64,000 nucleotides of DNA from Clostridium sp. CAG:914 (GCA_000437895.1 FR902161.1:48388-112387); one strand, 5' to 3'. Positions 30,398-38,713 are shown, counted from the stretch's first letter. Program-made: numbers and translations. Notes: generated by a model from the letters alone, not told the origin.

Positions 30398-30429
30398 AAA
30401 AAAAGTTAGAATATTAATTTCTTCTAACT
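30398..30429 (-). terminator. Terminator after ppaC
   Basis: Minus-strand stem AGTTAGAA/TTCTAACT followed by seven T. Confidence 0.85.
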
Positions 30430-30441
30430 AATTTATAATAT

Positions 30442-32019
30442 TTATTCCATTGCTTCTAATATGCTTGGTAATATTTGCAGTTTTCTTGATAAAATATTTG
30501 GAAAGAAATGACATTCTTCTACATTGCAAGAAAAAGCCAAGTCTAAAGTCTCTTTAGCATTAGTGCTATAAATAACATAAGTACCATTTTTTATTATATC
30601 TGTTATAAATAGACAAATAAATTTATAATCATTTCTGTATGCTATATCATCAAATAATTTGATATATTCTTCTTTATCTTTTTCTATTTCAGATATATTA
30701 GTAGTATATACCTGACCTAATCCTATTTTTCCATCTTTTGTAGGATACTTTTTAAAATCTGTATACAATATTTCTTCTTTTGTTTTATTTTTTAAACTAG
30801 ATCCTGCACTAATCATATTGAATCCATATTCTTTATAATCAACACCTGCTATTTGACTTAGATGATTTACGGCATCTCTATCAAAAGTGGTTGTTGTTGG
30901 TGAATTAAGTATTAATGTATCTGATAAAATCCCAGATAGCATTAATCCTGCCATTTTCTTAGGGATACCGATATTATTTTCCTTATACATGGAATATATT
31001 ATTGTTGATGTTGAACCTACAGGTATATTTCTAAATGTAATTGGCATATTAGTGCCAATATTAGATATGTTGTGGTGATCAATTATTTCTACTATTTCGG
31101 CTTCTTCTAGTCCTATAGCAGATTGTTCATAAGAATTATGATCTACCAAAATAACTTTCTTCTTATTACTATATCCGACATTAGAAAACTTAATTAATCC
31201 CATACATTGATTATCTTTATTAATTACTGGATAATATGAATATCTTGTTTTATTTGCAATTTTCACAAAATCTGAAAAATCCAAATTTTTATCTATTGGA
31301 TACACTCTGAAATTATTAACTAATTGTTTTGCTTCAGTACAAAAAACCATTTTATTAATAACTTCAATCATCGTTAAGTTAGTTTTAATTATATTAGTAT
31401 TGTAGGCATTAATATTGATATTGGTAATATCCATATTGTCAGTTATAATAATCATTTTTACTTTTTTTTGTATTAAATCATTTAACTTATTATTATTAAT
31501 TATACATATATCTTTAGGAGTATATTTATCATGATTATTACATGTTCGTAATTTTCCTTCAATAATATTATCTATTTCTTTAACTTTAATACCATTTATA
31601 ATATTTATTATGTCTTTATATTGAGTTTTTATATTAAATGTATTTTCTGATATAGCTCTATATGAGATACTAGTCATACTTAACATACCTATTAGAACTC
31701 TATTTTTATCTACTACAGGTATTTTACTAACATCATTTTTGCTCATTTTCATAAATGCTTCATATATTGAAACATTTTCTTTGACATAAAAATCTTTTAA
31801 ATAGTCAAGGTCTTTTACTTTTGTTTTAACATCATTTAAAAACATAGGAACTTTTTCATTGAAATAATTTAAGACATAACTTGTTTCTTGATTTATAGAA
31901 CTTAGGACACATGGGATGGCATCATAGCCTAATTTTCTTTTTAAATATGCTAATGATATGGCCGATACAACGCTATCTGTATCAGGATTTCTGTGTCCGA
32001 ATACGTAATATTTATCCAT
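30442..32019 (-). CDS. ppaC: Family II Mn-dependent inorganic pyrophosphatase with CBS and DRTGG domains
   Basis: Hydrolyses pyrophosphate. 525 residues. The DHH catalytic half starts with YYVFGHRNPDTDSVVSAI (residues 4-21) and is interrupted by a regulatory insert of about 230 residues holding two CBS motifs around a DRTGG-type domain. It resumes with ILVDHNS-type (VDHNSYEQSA, near 290) and EIIDHHN, then the DHHA2 domain with S-A-G-S-S-L-K-N-K-T near residue 400. CBS-PPases are adenine-nucleotide-regulated: AMP/ADP inhibit and diadenosine polyphosphates activate. Sits 2 nt after the flippase-like gene stop in the same transcript. Confidence 0.93.
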   Translation of the reverse strand: MDKYYVFGHRNPDTDSVVSAISLAYLKRKLGYDAIPCVLSSINQETSYVLNYFNEKVPMFLNDVKTKVKDLDYLKDFYVKENVSIYEAFMKMSKNDVSKIPVVDKNRVLIGMLSMTSISYRAISENTFNIKTQYKDIINIINGIKVKEIDNIIEGKLRTCNNHDKYTPKDICIINNNKLNDLIQKKVKMIIITDNMDITNININAYNTNIIKTNLTMIEVINKMVFCTEAKQLVNNFRVYPIDKNLDFSDFVKIANKTRYSYYPVINKDNQCMGLIKFSNVGYSNKKKVILVDHNSYEQSAIGLEEAEIVEIIDHHNISNIGTNMPITFRNIPVGSTSTIIYSMYKENNIGIPKKMAGLMLSGILSDTLILNSPTTTTFDRDAVNHLSQIAGVDYKEYGFNMISAGSSLKNKTKEEILYTDFKKYPTKDGKIGLGQVYTTNISEIEKDKEEYIKLFDDIAYRNDYKFICLFITDIIKNGTYVIYSTNAKETLDLAFSCNVEECHFFPNILSRKLQILPSILEAME

Positions 32020-32021
32020 AA

Positions 32022-33434
32022 TTACCCCTTTCTTTTTTGTAATTTTATATAAATAAATGTAATAAAAGTATACACTAATATAACTAATATTGATAGTAAT
32101 TTATTATCATTTTTAATTGGCAAGATAAATGCTAAAAGTATTAATATTAAAAATAGAATAATATTTTGATATATGACTTTAATATATTTATCAATATATC
32201 CTTCATTTTCTAATCTATATTTATTTTTAATATATGTATAGTTAATTATTATTGATATGGTCATACCAATAATGGTTGTAAATACATCTCCATATATTAA
32301 ATCAAATCCCATTCTATATACTGCGTCAACGAATGGTATTAATAATAGTAACTTAACTGCTATTCCTATTATCAAAGAAATATATATTAGTTTATTATTT
32401 TTTATGTATTTATAACTTTCTTTATATATGGATACTATTATACCTAAAAACATAATTATAATTAAATATATGTATGAAGTATTATTGTTAAATATTAGGT
32501 AAAAAAGAGATGGTGATATTATACTAAAAAGTATGGCTAATGGTAGTGTATAGCATAATAAGTTAAAGATATTATTTTTAAAATCATTACCTTTAGGGCA
32601 ATATTTTTTTACTAAACTATTAACAATATTCATTATACACAAAGAATAAAAATATGTAAATAATAAATTATTCTCTATTAATTTACTATCGTAATTATAT
32701 CTATTTAATAAGATTACATACATTAGAATAAATGATAAATAATAGTATGTTAATTCTACAGTAGAAATAATACTAGATGATAAATTTGTTTTTAGTATAT
32801 AATTGCTTTCTTTTTTGTAGTCTATCTTGGTATTGCTATTCTTATCTATTTTTATAGTTATCTTTTTTATTTTTATAATAGAAATAAATAAGAATAATAT
32901 AAAACTTATTATTTTAGATAAATATAGTAAAGATATACTAATATAGATTGGTAGGTTAAATACATTAAATGATAGTATAACAATAATTATATATAAAAAT
33001 ATATCTGTATATTTATAGATATTATCTAATTTATTGGCCAGGCTATGATATTTAAAAGATTTAATATAATCTAATATTATTGTTTCAAAAGTATCTAGAC
33101 ATATAGTAAATGACATAACAAGAAATATTAGAAAAGTATTATCTATTCTTAAAATATTGTTAGTAATATCTGATATAAGAATATTAATTAATAGGAAAAA
33201 TAAATTTATAATTAATAAGATGTTAACTATCATTTTAAATATTTTATTTTTATAGTCAACATAATACTTGTCTTTAATGGTATTATATATACTTATATGA
33301 CTAATAACAGTTGAATAAATACCATATAAAAACAAAGATAATAAATATATATACATACCATTATTTTTGGTAATGTAGTATAGTACTATTACTATTATAA
33401 ATTTAATATATTTTCTTATTATATTGTCTTTCAT
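32022..33434 (-). CDS. Polytopic membrane protein, probable MOP/SpoVB-MurJ-like flippase
   Basis: About 470 residues with 12-14 hydrophobic helices, very Ile-rich. The length, even helix spacing and a charged loop after the second helix pair (SIYNTIKDKYYVDYKNKIFK, residues 48-67) resemble MOP-superfamily polysaccharide or lipid II flippases such as SpoVB. I see no diagnostic catalytic residues, so family placement is tentative. Start is the second ATG at 33434, spaced 8 nt from GGGG; the one at 33440 overlaps the ribosome site. Followed by ppaC with a 2-nt gap. Confidence 0.5.
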   Translation of the reverse strand: MKDNIIRKYIKFIIVIVLYYITKNNGMYIYLLSLFLYGIYSTVISHISIYNTIKDKYYVDYKNKIFKMIVNILLIINLFFLLINILISDITNNILRIDNTFLIFLVMSFTICLDTFETIILDYIKSFKYHSLANKLDNIYKYTDIFLYIIIVILSFNVFNLPIYISISLLYLSKIISFILFLFISIIKIKKITIKIDKNSNTKIDYKKESNYILKTNLSSSIISTVELTYYYLSFILMYVILLNRYNYDSKLIENNLLFTYFYSLCIMNIVNSLVKKYCPKGNDFKNNIFNLLCYTLPLAILFSIISPSLFYLIFNNNTSYIYLIIIMFLGIIVSIYKESYKYIKNNKLIYISLIIGIAVKLLLLIPFVDAVYRMGFDLIYGDVFTTIIGMTISIIINYTYIKNKYRLENEGYIDKYIKVIYQNIILFLILILLAFILPIKNDNKLLSILVILVYTFITFIYIKLQKRKG

Positions 33435-33471
33435 ATACATCCCCTATTGTAAGTATACCATAAATAGATAG

Positions 33472-33496
33472 AAAAAAGAAGATTCTTCTTCTTTAA
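33472..33496 (-). terminator. Terminator after DUF5011 gene
   Basis: Minus-strand stem AAGAAGAA/TTCTTC followed by TTTTTT just below the stop at 33503. Confidence 0.65.
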
Positions 33497-33502
33497 ACTT
33501 TA

Positions 33503-34162
33503 TTATTTAACATTTACTGTTCTTTCAATTGTAGTAGTTATTCCTGTGGAATTCACAACATAATATACTAATTTATATGTTCCTTCTTTATTATAATTAA
33601 CACTTCCACTTATATTTACTTTATCAGTTATATTTCCATCAATATCATCTATTGCAACATAACCTGGTTCTTTGTATTTATCACCTTTTGAAATATCCAT
33701 ATCTTTTTTTCCTTGTAAAGCAATATAAGTAATTCCTTTACTTGGCCTTTCAACTACTTCTACTGTTCTAGAATTTCTATATTCTCCAATGGTATACGTA
33801 ACAATATATTTATCTATTTTACTAGTATCTACTGGATTATATACAACAACTTTATCATTAATATTATTACCTTTTTTATCTATGGCAGAAAAACCTGGAT
33901 CGAAGTATTTGCTTCCTTGGTAAACCTTTATATTATTTCCTCCAATTACTTGAATATTAATTTTACTTTTACTTGTAGTAAGTGATATAATAACGATAAT
34001 TAAGACAAGTAAAAAAACTATAATTCCTCCAATAATAAATATCTTTTTTTTATCAATATTTTTAAAATCTATATTCTTAATTATTTGTTTTTTTCCTTTT
34101 TTATCTATTTCTTTATCTATATTGGTATCGGCTTTTTCACTGTTAAAGTACATAATCATCAT
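33503..34162 (-). CDS. Membrane-anchored protein with two DUF5011 Ig-like domains
   Basis: 219 residues. A basic cytoplasmic tail (about 40 residues, K-rich), one membrane helix (about 42-64), then two Ig-like DUF5011 repeats (about 70-138 and 145-218). They are recognisable by Y-x-D-P-G-[FY]-x-A-x-D near the start of each (KYFDPGFSAID; KYKEPGYVAIDD) and a closing G-T-Y-x-[LV]-x-Y-x-V. Such domains serve as spacers in surface proteins; no ligand can be predicted. ATG 34162 is used here; a later ATG at 34153 is better spaced from GAAGGGA. A related two-domain gene lies at 57.5 kb. Confidence 0.7.
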   Translation of the reverse strand: MMIMYFNSEKADTNIDKEIDKKGKKQIIKNIDFKNIDKKKIFIIGGIIVFLLVLIIVIISLTTSKSKINIQVIGGNNIKVYQGSKYFDPGFSAIDKKGNNINDKVVVYNPVDTSKIDKYIVTYTIGEYRNSRTVEVVERPSKGITYIALQGKKDMDISKGDKYKEPGYVAIDDIDGNITDKVNISGSVNYNKEGTYKLVYYVVNSTGITTTIERTVNVK

Positions 34163-34293
34163 TCCCTTCTAAAGGTATTATATCATTTAGTATATTTGTT
34201 TTCAAGAAAAAAGTAATTAATTGTTTGTTGACATATTTATTAACTTATAATTTAATAAATATAATTATTTTTAATAAATAAGTAAATATTTTC

Positions 34294-34323
34294 TTGACAA
34301 TAATCATTTAATAATTATATAAT
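34294..34323 (+). promoter_or_regulatory. Promoter of rpsD
   Basis: TTGACA (34294-34299) and TATAAT (34318-34323), both perfect consensus, with an 18-nt spacer. Confidence 0.88.
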
Positions 34324-34329
34324 ATTAAT

Positions 34330-34457
34330 GCATTTGGCGGCAATATTTATTGATTTATAATGTGTTATGTATTAGTAACTTATACGCTGCATAAGGGAAA
34401 GTCAAGTCAAACACCCTATAAATTGATAAATAACTCCAATGAGAAAGGAGGATAGAA
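34330..34457 (+). promoter_or_regulatory. Long 5' leader of rpsD, possible S4 autoregulatory element
   Basis: About 125 nt lie between the predicted transcription start and the rpsD ATG. This leader is richer in GC than its surroundings (GCATTTGGCGGCAAT; TACGCTGCATAAGGGAAAG; AACACCCTATAAATTG). GGG/CCC pairing across 34396-34420 is possible. S4 binds its own rpsD leader in Bacillus, so a translational or transcriptional feedback element is plausible, but I could not fold it with certainty. Confidence 0.4.
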
Positions 34458-35060
34458 ATGTCTAGATATACAGGTCCTAACAACAAACAATCAAGAAGAT
34501 TGGGTTTTTCATTACTTGAAAGTGGTAAAGACTTAAAAAGACCTTTTGGTCCAGGTCAACATGGTAAAGATAGAAAGAAGAAACCTTCTAACTATTCTAT
34601 TCAATTAGCTGAAAAACAAAAATTAAGATTTATGTATGGACTTAATGAAAAGCAATTCAAAAGAATAGTTGAAGATGCTGGTAAGATGAAAGGTGTTCAT
34701 GGTGAAAATATATTTATTTTGCTAGAAAGTAGATTAGATAATTTAGTTTATAGAGCTGGATTTGCTATGACTAGAAGAGGAGCGAGACAATTAGTTAATC
34801 ATGGACATATCACTGTTAATGGAAAGAAAGTAGATATTCCATCATATAGAGTTAAAGTTGGCAATGTTATTGGAATTTGTGAAAACTCTAAAGACCATAA
34901 AGGTATTGAAATAGCTTTAGCTAATGTTAATAAAAGAGTTGAATTTATTAATTACAATGACAAGAAAAAAGAAGCTACATATGTTAGATATCCACAAAGA
35001 AGTGAACTTAATGGTGAAATTAATGAAGCTTTAATAGTTGAATTTTATAGTAGAGTTTAA
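34458..35060 (+). CDS. rpsD: 30S ribosomal protein S4
   Basis: 200 residues. Primary assembly protein of the small subunit and binder of the 16S rRNA 5' domain. It opens MSRYTGPNNKQSRRLGFSL, without the zinc cysteines (the Cys-minus form). The S4 RNA-binding fold near residues 90-150 contains LESRLDNLVYRAGFA and RRGARQLVNHGHITVNGK. A strong ribosome site AGGAGG precedes it. Monocistronic with its own promoter and terminator, as in Bacillus. Confidence 0.98.
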   Translation: MSRYTGPNNKQSRRLGFSLLESGKDLKRPFGPGQHGKDRKKKPSNYSIQLAEKQKLRFMYGLNEKQFKRIVEDAGKMKGVHGENIFILLESRLDNLVYRAGFAMTRRGARQLVNHGHITVNGKKVDIPSYRVKVGNVIGICENSKDHKGIEIALANVNKRVEFINYNDKKKEATYVRYPQRSELNGEINEALIVEFYSRV

Positions 35061-35076
35061 TTACTCTACTTTTTTT
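35049..35076 (+). terminator. Terminator after rpsD
   Basis: Stem AGTAGAG/CTCTACT followed by seven T; begins within the last codons of rpsD. Confidence 0.85.
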
Positions 35077-35082
35077 AGAATA

Positions 35083-35108
35083 AAAAAAGTCATAATTACA
35101 TGACTTTT
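35083..35108 (-). terminator. Terminator after spo0A
   Basis: Minus-strand stem AAGTCATG/TATGACTT followed by TTTTT; overlaps the last spo0A codons. Confidence 0.8.
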
Positions 35109-35863
35109 TGTTTAGAAAATTCTAATCTTAGTTTATCTGCTACAGTAACAATAAACTCAGAGTTTGTAGGTTTTGCTTTATCTATATCAACACTATGTCC
35201 AAATAATTCTTCCATATAATCCCAATTTCCTCTATTCCAACTAACTTCAATGGCATGTCTTATTGCTCTTTCTACTCTTGATACAGTAGTATCAAACTTG
35301 CTAGCTAATTCTGGATAAAGTTCTTTAGTAATTCCTCCAATAATATTTGGATCGTTATATATCATTGTTATTCCTTCTCTTATGTATTGGTATCCTTTTA
35401 TGTGAGAAGGCATGCCTAATTCATGAAGCATTTTTGTAATAGATATTTGTAGATTACTATGATATAAATTAATAGTTTTACTCTCTTGGGTATCAAAAAC
35501 ACTTAGTATTTTATCTTCTAAATCCGATAAATTAAAAGGTTTTAAAACATAATAATTTACTCCATATTCACTTACTTTTCTTATAATTTTTGGTTCATTA
35601 TACGATGTTTCTACGATAATATTTTTTTCTATTCCTCTTTTTTTAAGTTCTTCTAGAACATATAATCCATCTTTAACAGGCATTATTAAATCCAATAAAA
35701 TAACATCATAATTACCAGCTGAATTTAATATTTTATTTAATCCATCTTCACCATCATGACTTTCTATAGCTAATTCTATTCTGTTATGTTCTTTAAAATA
35801 TTCACGTACCATTTCAATTAGATTTACATTGTCATCAATCATTAAAATTTTTATTTTACTCAT
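35096..35863 (-). CDS. spo0A: Sporulation master regulator Spo0A
   Basis: 255-residue response regulator. The receiver domain (1-120) has acidic pocket MIDDN near residue 9, phosphorylated Asp in [13 protein letters not shown] near residue 56, and YYVLKPF with the conserved Lys near residue 105. The DNA-binding Spo0A_C domain (about 145-250) closely matches Bacillus: [31 protein letters not shown] and [18 protein letters not shown]. Spo0A~P turns on early sporulation and represses abrB-type genes. The retained recognition helix suggests normal 0A-box binding. A perfect 0A box lies upstream of the gene. No phosphorelay kinase gene is visible in the window. Confidence 0.97.
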   Translation of the reverse strand: MSKIKILMIDDNVNLIEMVREYFKEHNRIELAIESHDGEDGLNKILNSAGNYDVILLDLIMPVKDGLYVLEELKKRGIEKNIIVETSYNEPKIIRKVSEYGVNYYVLKPFNLSDLEDKILSVFDTQESKTINLYHSNLQISITKMLHELGMPSHIKGYQYIREGITMIYNDPNIIGGITKELYPELASKFDTTVSRVERAIRHAIEVSWNRGNWDYMEELFGHSVDIDKAKPTNSEFIVTVADKLRLEFSKQKVM

Positions 35864-35913
35864 ATTTCTTCCCTCTTTCTGTTATTATTATAGTATTTTT
35901 AAATGTTGTAATT

Positions 35914-35920
35914 TGTCGAA
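35914..35920 (+). promoter_or_regulatory. 0A box upstream of spo0A
   Basis: TGTCGAA, identical to the Spo0A binding consensus, lies about 50 nt upstream of the spo0A start. A TATAAT (minus strand, 35887-35892) lies between it and the gene. Position suits autoregulation of spo0A. Confidence 0.6.
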
Positions 35921-35929
35921 TTATAAACA

Positions 35930-35957
35930 AAATAAGAAGTATTTTTACTACTTCTTA
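35930..35957 (-). terminator. Terminator of the pgk-tpiA operon
   Basis: Minus-strand stem AAGAAGTA/TACTTCTT followed by ATTTT; includes the tpiA stop. Confidence 0.75.
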
Positions 35958-36629
35958 TATATTACTTAAAATTTTAGTTATTTCTTTTATATCTGATGAT
36001 ATCTTTCCTATCATAACACCTTTTATATTCTTTATTTCTAGCATTTCTTTTATATTATTTCTAACTGAACCACCATATACGATAAAGGGATCTATTTTAT
36101 ATTTATTGATAAGATAATTATATATATAATTAATCTTTATATTAATATCTTTCAAATCAATTGGCTCATTTTTATCTATTTGATATATTGGTTCATATGC
36201 AAATATTATATTAGATATATCATCTATGTCTTTTAACAATATTTCTAATACAGTATTAATAGTTGTTATATCTCTATCATTTTCTGATATACATAATATT
36301 GGTGTTATATTGTTATTTAGACACTTTTTTAATTTTAGGTTAACTTTTTCTAAGTCGGTATCTTTTTCGTTATGACCTACAATGGAATATTTTATATTTA
36401 ATGATTTTATTTGATTAGCTGAAACTTTACCTGTATTATTCCCATTTTCTAAATAGCATATATCTTGACTAGCTATCTTATGTTTACATTTATTGACAAA
36501 TGGTATTAAATATATGTTTGATGGAGCTATTATTAAATTATAATTTAATTTGTTAATATTGGTAATGTAATTATCTAATTCATTATAATTTAATGTCATT
36601 TTATGATTTAATATTATTAATTTATCCAT
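35955..36629 (-). CDS. tpiA: Triosephosphate isomerase, short divergent form
   Basis: Interconverts dihydroxyacetone phosphate and glyceraldehyde-3-phosphate. 224 residues, about 25 shorter than usual. The catalytic set is intact: Asn and Lys in LNHKM near residue 10, His in SIVGHNEKD near residue 87, Glu in IFAYEPIYQI near residue 145, and the phosphate loop VYGGSV near residue 188. The loop-6 region (normally A-Y-E-P-[VI]-W-A-I-G-T-G) is altered to YQIDKNEP. Overlaps the pgk stop by 1 nt, so it is coupled. Confidence 0.9.
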   Translation of the reverse strand: MDKLIILNHKMTLNYNELDNYITNINKLNYNLIIAPSNIYLIPFVNKCKHKIASQDICYLENGNNTGKVSANQIKSLNIKYSIVGHNEKDTDLEKVNLKLKKCLNNNITPILCISENDRDITTINTVLEILLKDIDDISNIIFAYEPIYQIDKNEPIDLKDINIKINYIYNYLINKYKIDPFIVYGGSVRNNIKEMLEIKNIKGVMIGKISSDIKEITKILSNI

Positions 36630-37801
36630 TACTTATCCTCTATAGCTTCAATGGCAGGGAATGTACCTTGGGCTATATATTCAAGAGTTGCTCCTCCACC
36701 TGTTGATATGTGATAAAAGTTTTTATTTATATGTAACGTATTAATAGCAGATATACTATCTCCTCCTCCTATTAATGTTTTTATACTGTTTTGAGATAAA
36801 TAATTATATAATTCACGTGTTCCGTTAGTAAATTCTTTTTCTTCAAAAACTCCCATTGGGCCATTAGCTACAACACGATGGGCAGTACTAAGATATTTTT
36901 TAAATAATTCTATTGTTTTAGGACCTATATCATAAGCTATGTCTTCATTAGTTAGCTTATCTATATCTTTGATTTCTTCACTTTTTAATTTGACGTCTAC
37001 TGGTAATATTATTTTATCTTTATATTTCGATAATATTTCTTTACAAAAAGGAATATTATCTTTATCTACTATAGACATTCCTACATTTATTCCTAAAGAA
37101 GCAAGAAATGTAAAGCACATACCTCCCCCAAGAAGGATATAATCACATTTTTCTATTAATGATTCTATTACTAGAGTTTTATCACTAATTTTTTTACCAC
37201 CCATTAAAAGAATGTATGGGCTTGTATTTTCTTTAATAATTCCATCTATTTTTTCTATTTCTTCTTCAACAAGTAATCCTAGACAGCTTGGAAGAAATTT
37301 ACTTATTCCAACGTTAGAAGCATGACTTCTGTGACACACTCCATAAGCATCATTTACAAATATATCTCCTAAAGATGCCCAGTATTTGGAAAGTTCTAAG
37401 TCACAAGAACTTTCTTTTTTTCCGTCAATATCTTCAAATCTAGTATTTTCTACAAGAAGAATTTCACCAGTGCGTAAAGTATTTACCAGTTCTTTTAGCT
37501 TATTACCGCTTGTATATTTAGAAAAACAAACATTATCTCCAAGTAAATCTCTTAATCTTAAGTATACCGGATATAGACTATTATCTTTTTTATCTTCTTC
37601 TGTTTTTACTCTTCCTAAATGAGAAAGAATAATTACTTTAGCATTCTTATCAATTAAATATTTTATTGTTTTTAAACTTTCTATAATTCTTGTATCATCT
37701 TCAATAATTCCATTAGTAATAGGAACATTTAAATCGCACCTTAATATAACTCTTTTATTATCAAAGTTAAAATCACTTAATACTTTTTTCAGTTTAATCA
37801 C
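36629..37801 (-). CDS. pgk: Phosphoglycerate kinase
   Basis: ATP-forming step of glycolysis. 390 residues. KRVILRCDLNVPI near residue 15, LSHLGRVK near residue 60, LLVENTRFED near residue 115, VNDAYGVCHRSHAS near residue 165, LMGGKKISDK near residue 200, and GGGDSISAI near residue 347 match PGK substrate and nucleotide sites. The start codon is not ATG: the only in-frame candidates near the AGAGGTGATT ribosome site are GTG 37801, which lies inside that site, and CTG 37792, spaced about 8 nt from AGAGG. Operon with tpiA; own promoter at 37815-37843. Confidence 0.95.
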   Translation of the reverse strand: MIKLKKVLSDFNFDNKRVILRCDLNVPITNGIIEDDTRIIESLKTIKYLIDKNAKVIILSHLGRVKTEEDKKDNSLYPVYLRLRDLLGDNVCFSKYTSGNKLKELVNTLRTGEILLVENTRFEDIDGKKESSCDLELSKYWASLGDIFVNDAYGVCHRSHASNVGISKFLPSCLGLLVEEEIEKIDGIIKENTSPYILLMGGKKISDKTLVIESLIEKCDYILLGGGMCFTFLASLGINVGMSIVDKDNIPFCKEILSKYKDKIILPVDVKLKSEEIKDIDKLTNEDIAYDIGPKTIELFKKYLSTAHRVVANGPMGVFEEKEFTNGTRELYNYLSQNSIKTLIGGGDSISAINTLHINKNFYHISTGGGATLEYIAQGTFPAIEAIEDK

Positions 37802-37814
37802 CTCTTCTATTAAT

Positions 37815-37843
37815 AAGATAGCAAAAGCTTACTTTAATGTCAA
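37815..37843 (-). promoter_or_regulatory. Promoter of pgk-tpiA
   Basis: TTGACA (37838-37843) and TATCTT (37815-37820) with a 17-nt spacer on the minus strand. Confidence 0.7.
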
Positions 37844-37869
37844 TAAATTATATTTGTTTAATAAAATTT

Positions 37870-37899
37870 AAAAAAGCAATAGTAAAATACACTACTGCT
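37870..37899 (-). terminator. Terminator of structured RNA A
   Basis: Minus-strand stem AGCAGTAGT/ACTATTGCT followed by TTTTT; it lies 20 nt after the kissing-loop hairpin. Confidence 0.8.
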
Positions 37900-38214
37900 A
37901 TAATTCAAATTAAACAAAAATCAATTGTCCTGATAAAACTAATTGATCCGAGTTTTGAATAACTAATCATTATATTATTTTGATACCTATATAATTAACG
38001 ACTATTTAAATCCTTGGGTTGCTTTCGCAATTACTTTCCAACCAACAAATAATTACTTGTCATAGAATACTTTAATATTATAACTTTACTAAATATTATC
38101 AGTATTTAGTTTTAGTCTCTTATCTTAGAGTTTTCTTTCTCTATTACAATTGTATAACTTAGATTGGATAAGATATTATAGTTCTAATATATATATCATA
38201 TATTTTATCTAAGT
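37870..38214 (-). ncRNA. Structured RNA, copy A (unassigned family)
   Basis: No reading frame, but strong RNA signals. From the promoter at 38222-38250 a transcript of about 345 nt would run to a terminator at 37870-37899. Conserved with copy B: CTTAGAT (38207-38213) pairs with ATCTAAG (38158-38164), and TCTTATC (38167-38173) pairs with GATAAGA (38118-38124). Because the pairs interlock, they form an H-type pseudoknot. A hairpin TAGAG/CTCTA lies inside. CTGATAA (38096-38102) in the loop of ACTAAATA/TATTTAGT can pair with TTATCAG (37930-37936) in the loop of the hairpin at 37921-37946. Copy A also has an extra GCGAAAGC-capped hairpin near 38016-38045. Confidence 0.7.
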
Positions 38215-38221
38215 TAACTAC

Positions 38222-38250
38222 ATTCTATATTAATAATCAAAAAATGTCAA
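38222..38250 (-). promoter_or_regulatory. Promoter of structured RNA A
   Basis: TTGACA (38245-38250) and TAGAAT (38222-38227), 17-nt spacer, minus strand. The TTGACA is part of the descending arm of the RNA B terminator. The predicted start lands on the conserved CTTAGAT block. Confidence 0.8.
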
Positions 38251-38268
38251 GTGTTTTTTTGACATTTT
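38239..38268 (-). terminator. Terminator of structured RNA B, overlapping promoter A
   Basis: Minus-strand stem AAAATGTCAA/TTGACATTTT followed by TT; the 3' arm supplies the -35 box of the next RNA. Confidence 0.75.
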
Positions 38269-38677
38269 TTATATTTGTTGTAAACAAAAAACATTTGTCC
38301 TGATAAAACAAATGAGTTGAGTTTATGAACAGCAAATATGTTATATGTATTATTATATTTTACAGGAATGATTTTAAAAATTAATTAAAATCAATTACTA
38401 TACTTATAAACCTATTATATATAATTTATACTACAACTGTACTAAAAATTATCAGTAATTAGTTTTGCCTCTTATCACTTGAGTTTCTCTCTCAATACTA
38501 ATTGTAATACTTAGATTTGATAAGACTTCACATTTTGAAGAATTCTTGATACTTTAATATTTAAGTCATAATAATTTATAAATATTTTAATAAACATTTT
38601 ACGACTTATTAATAATAATTATAAAAACTTTATTCAAGTATTTTATTATGCTTATATACCTTGTATCTTTATCTAAG
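38239..38677 (-). ncRNA. Structured RNA, copy B (paralogue of copy A)
   Basis: Transcript of about 440 nt predicted from the promoter at 38685-38713 to the terminator at 38239-38268. The same conserved blocks occur in the same order: CTTAGAT (38671-38677), TCTTATC (38519-38525), ATCTAAG (38510-38516), hairpin TTGAG/CTCAA, GATAAGA (38470-38476), CTGATAA (38449-38455), and TTATCAG (38300-38306) in the loop of CATTTGT/ACAAATG (38292-38314). The 3' hairpin stem differs from copy A but still pairs, while the loop TTTTATCAGG is identical. Sequence between blocks is mostly unrelated to copy A, as expected for selection on structure. Confidence 0.7.
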
Positions 38678-38684
38678 CAATTAT

Positions 38685-38713
38685 ATTGTAATATTTTTTT
38701 CGTTGTTTGTCAA
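38685..38713 (-). promoter_or_regulatory. Promoter of structured RNA B
   Basis: TTGACA (38708-38713) and TACAAT (38685-38690) with a 17-nt spacer, minus strand; the start falls at the conserved CTTAGAT block. Confidence 0.8.

Noticed and set aside
37870..38677. S-box, tmRNA or RNase P RNA as identity of the twin RNAs
   Set aside because: CTTATC/GATAAG recalls the S-box P1, but the SAM-pocket sequences are missing. tRNA-like ends (tmRNA) and the conserved RNase P blocks are also absent.
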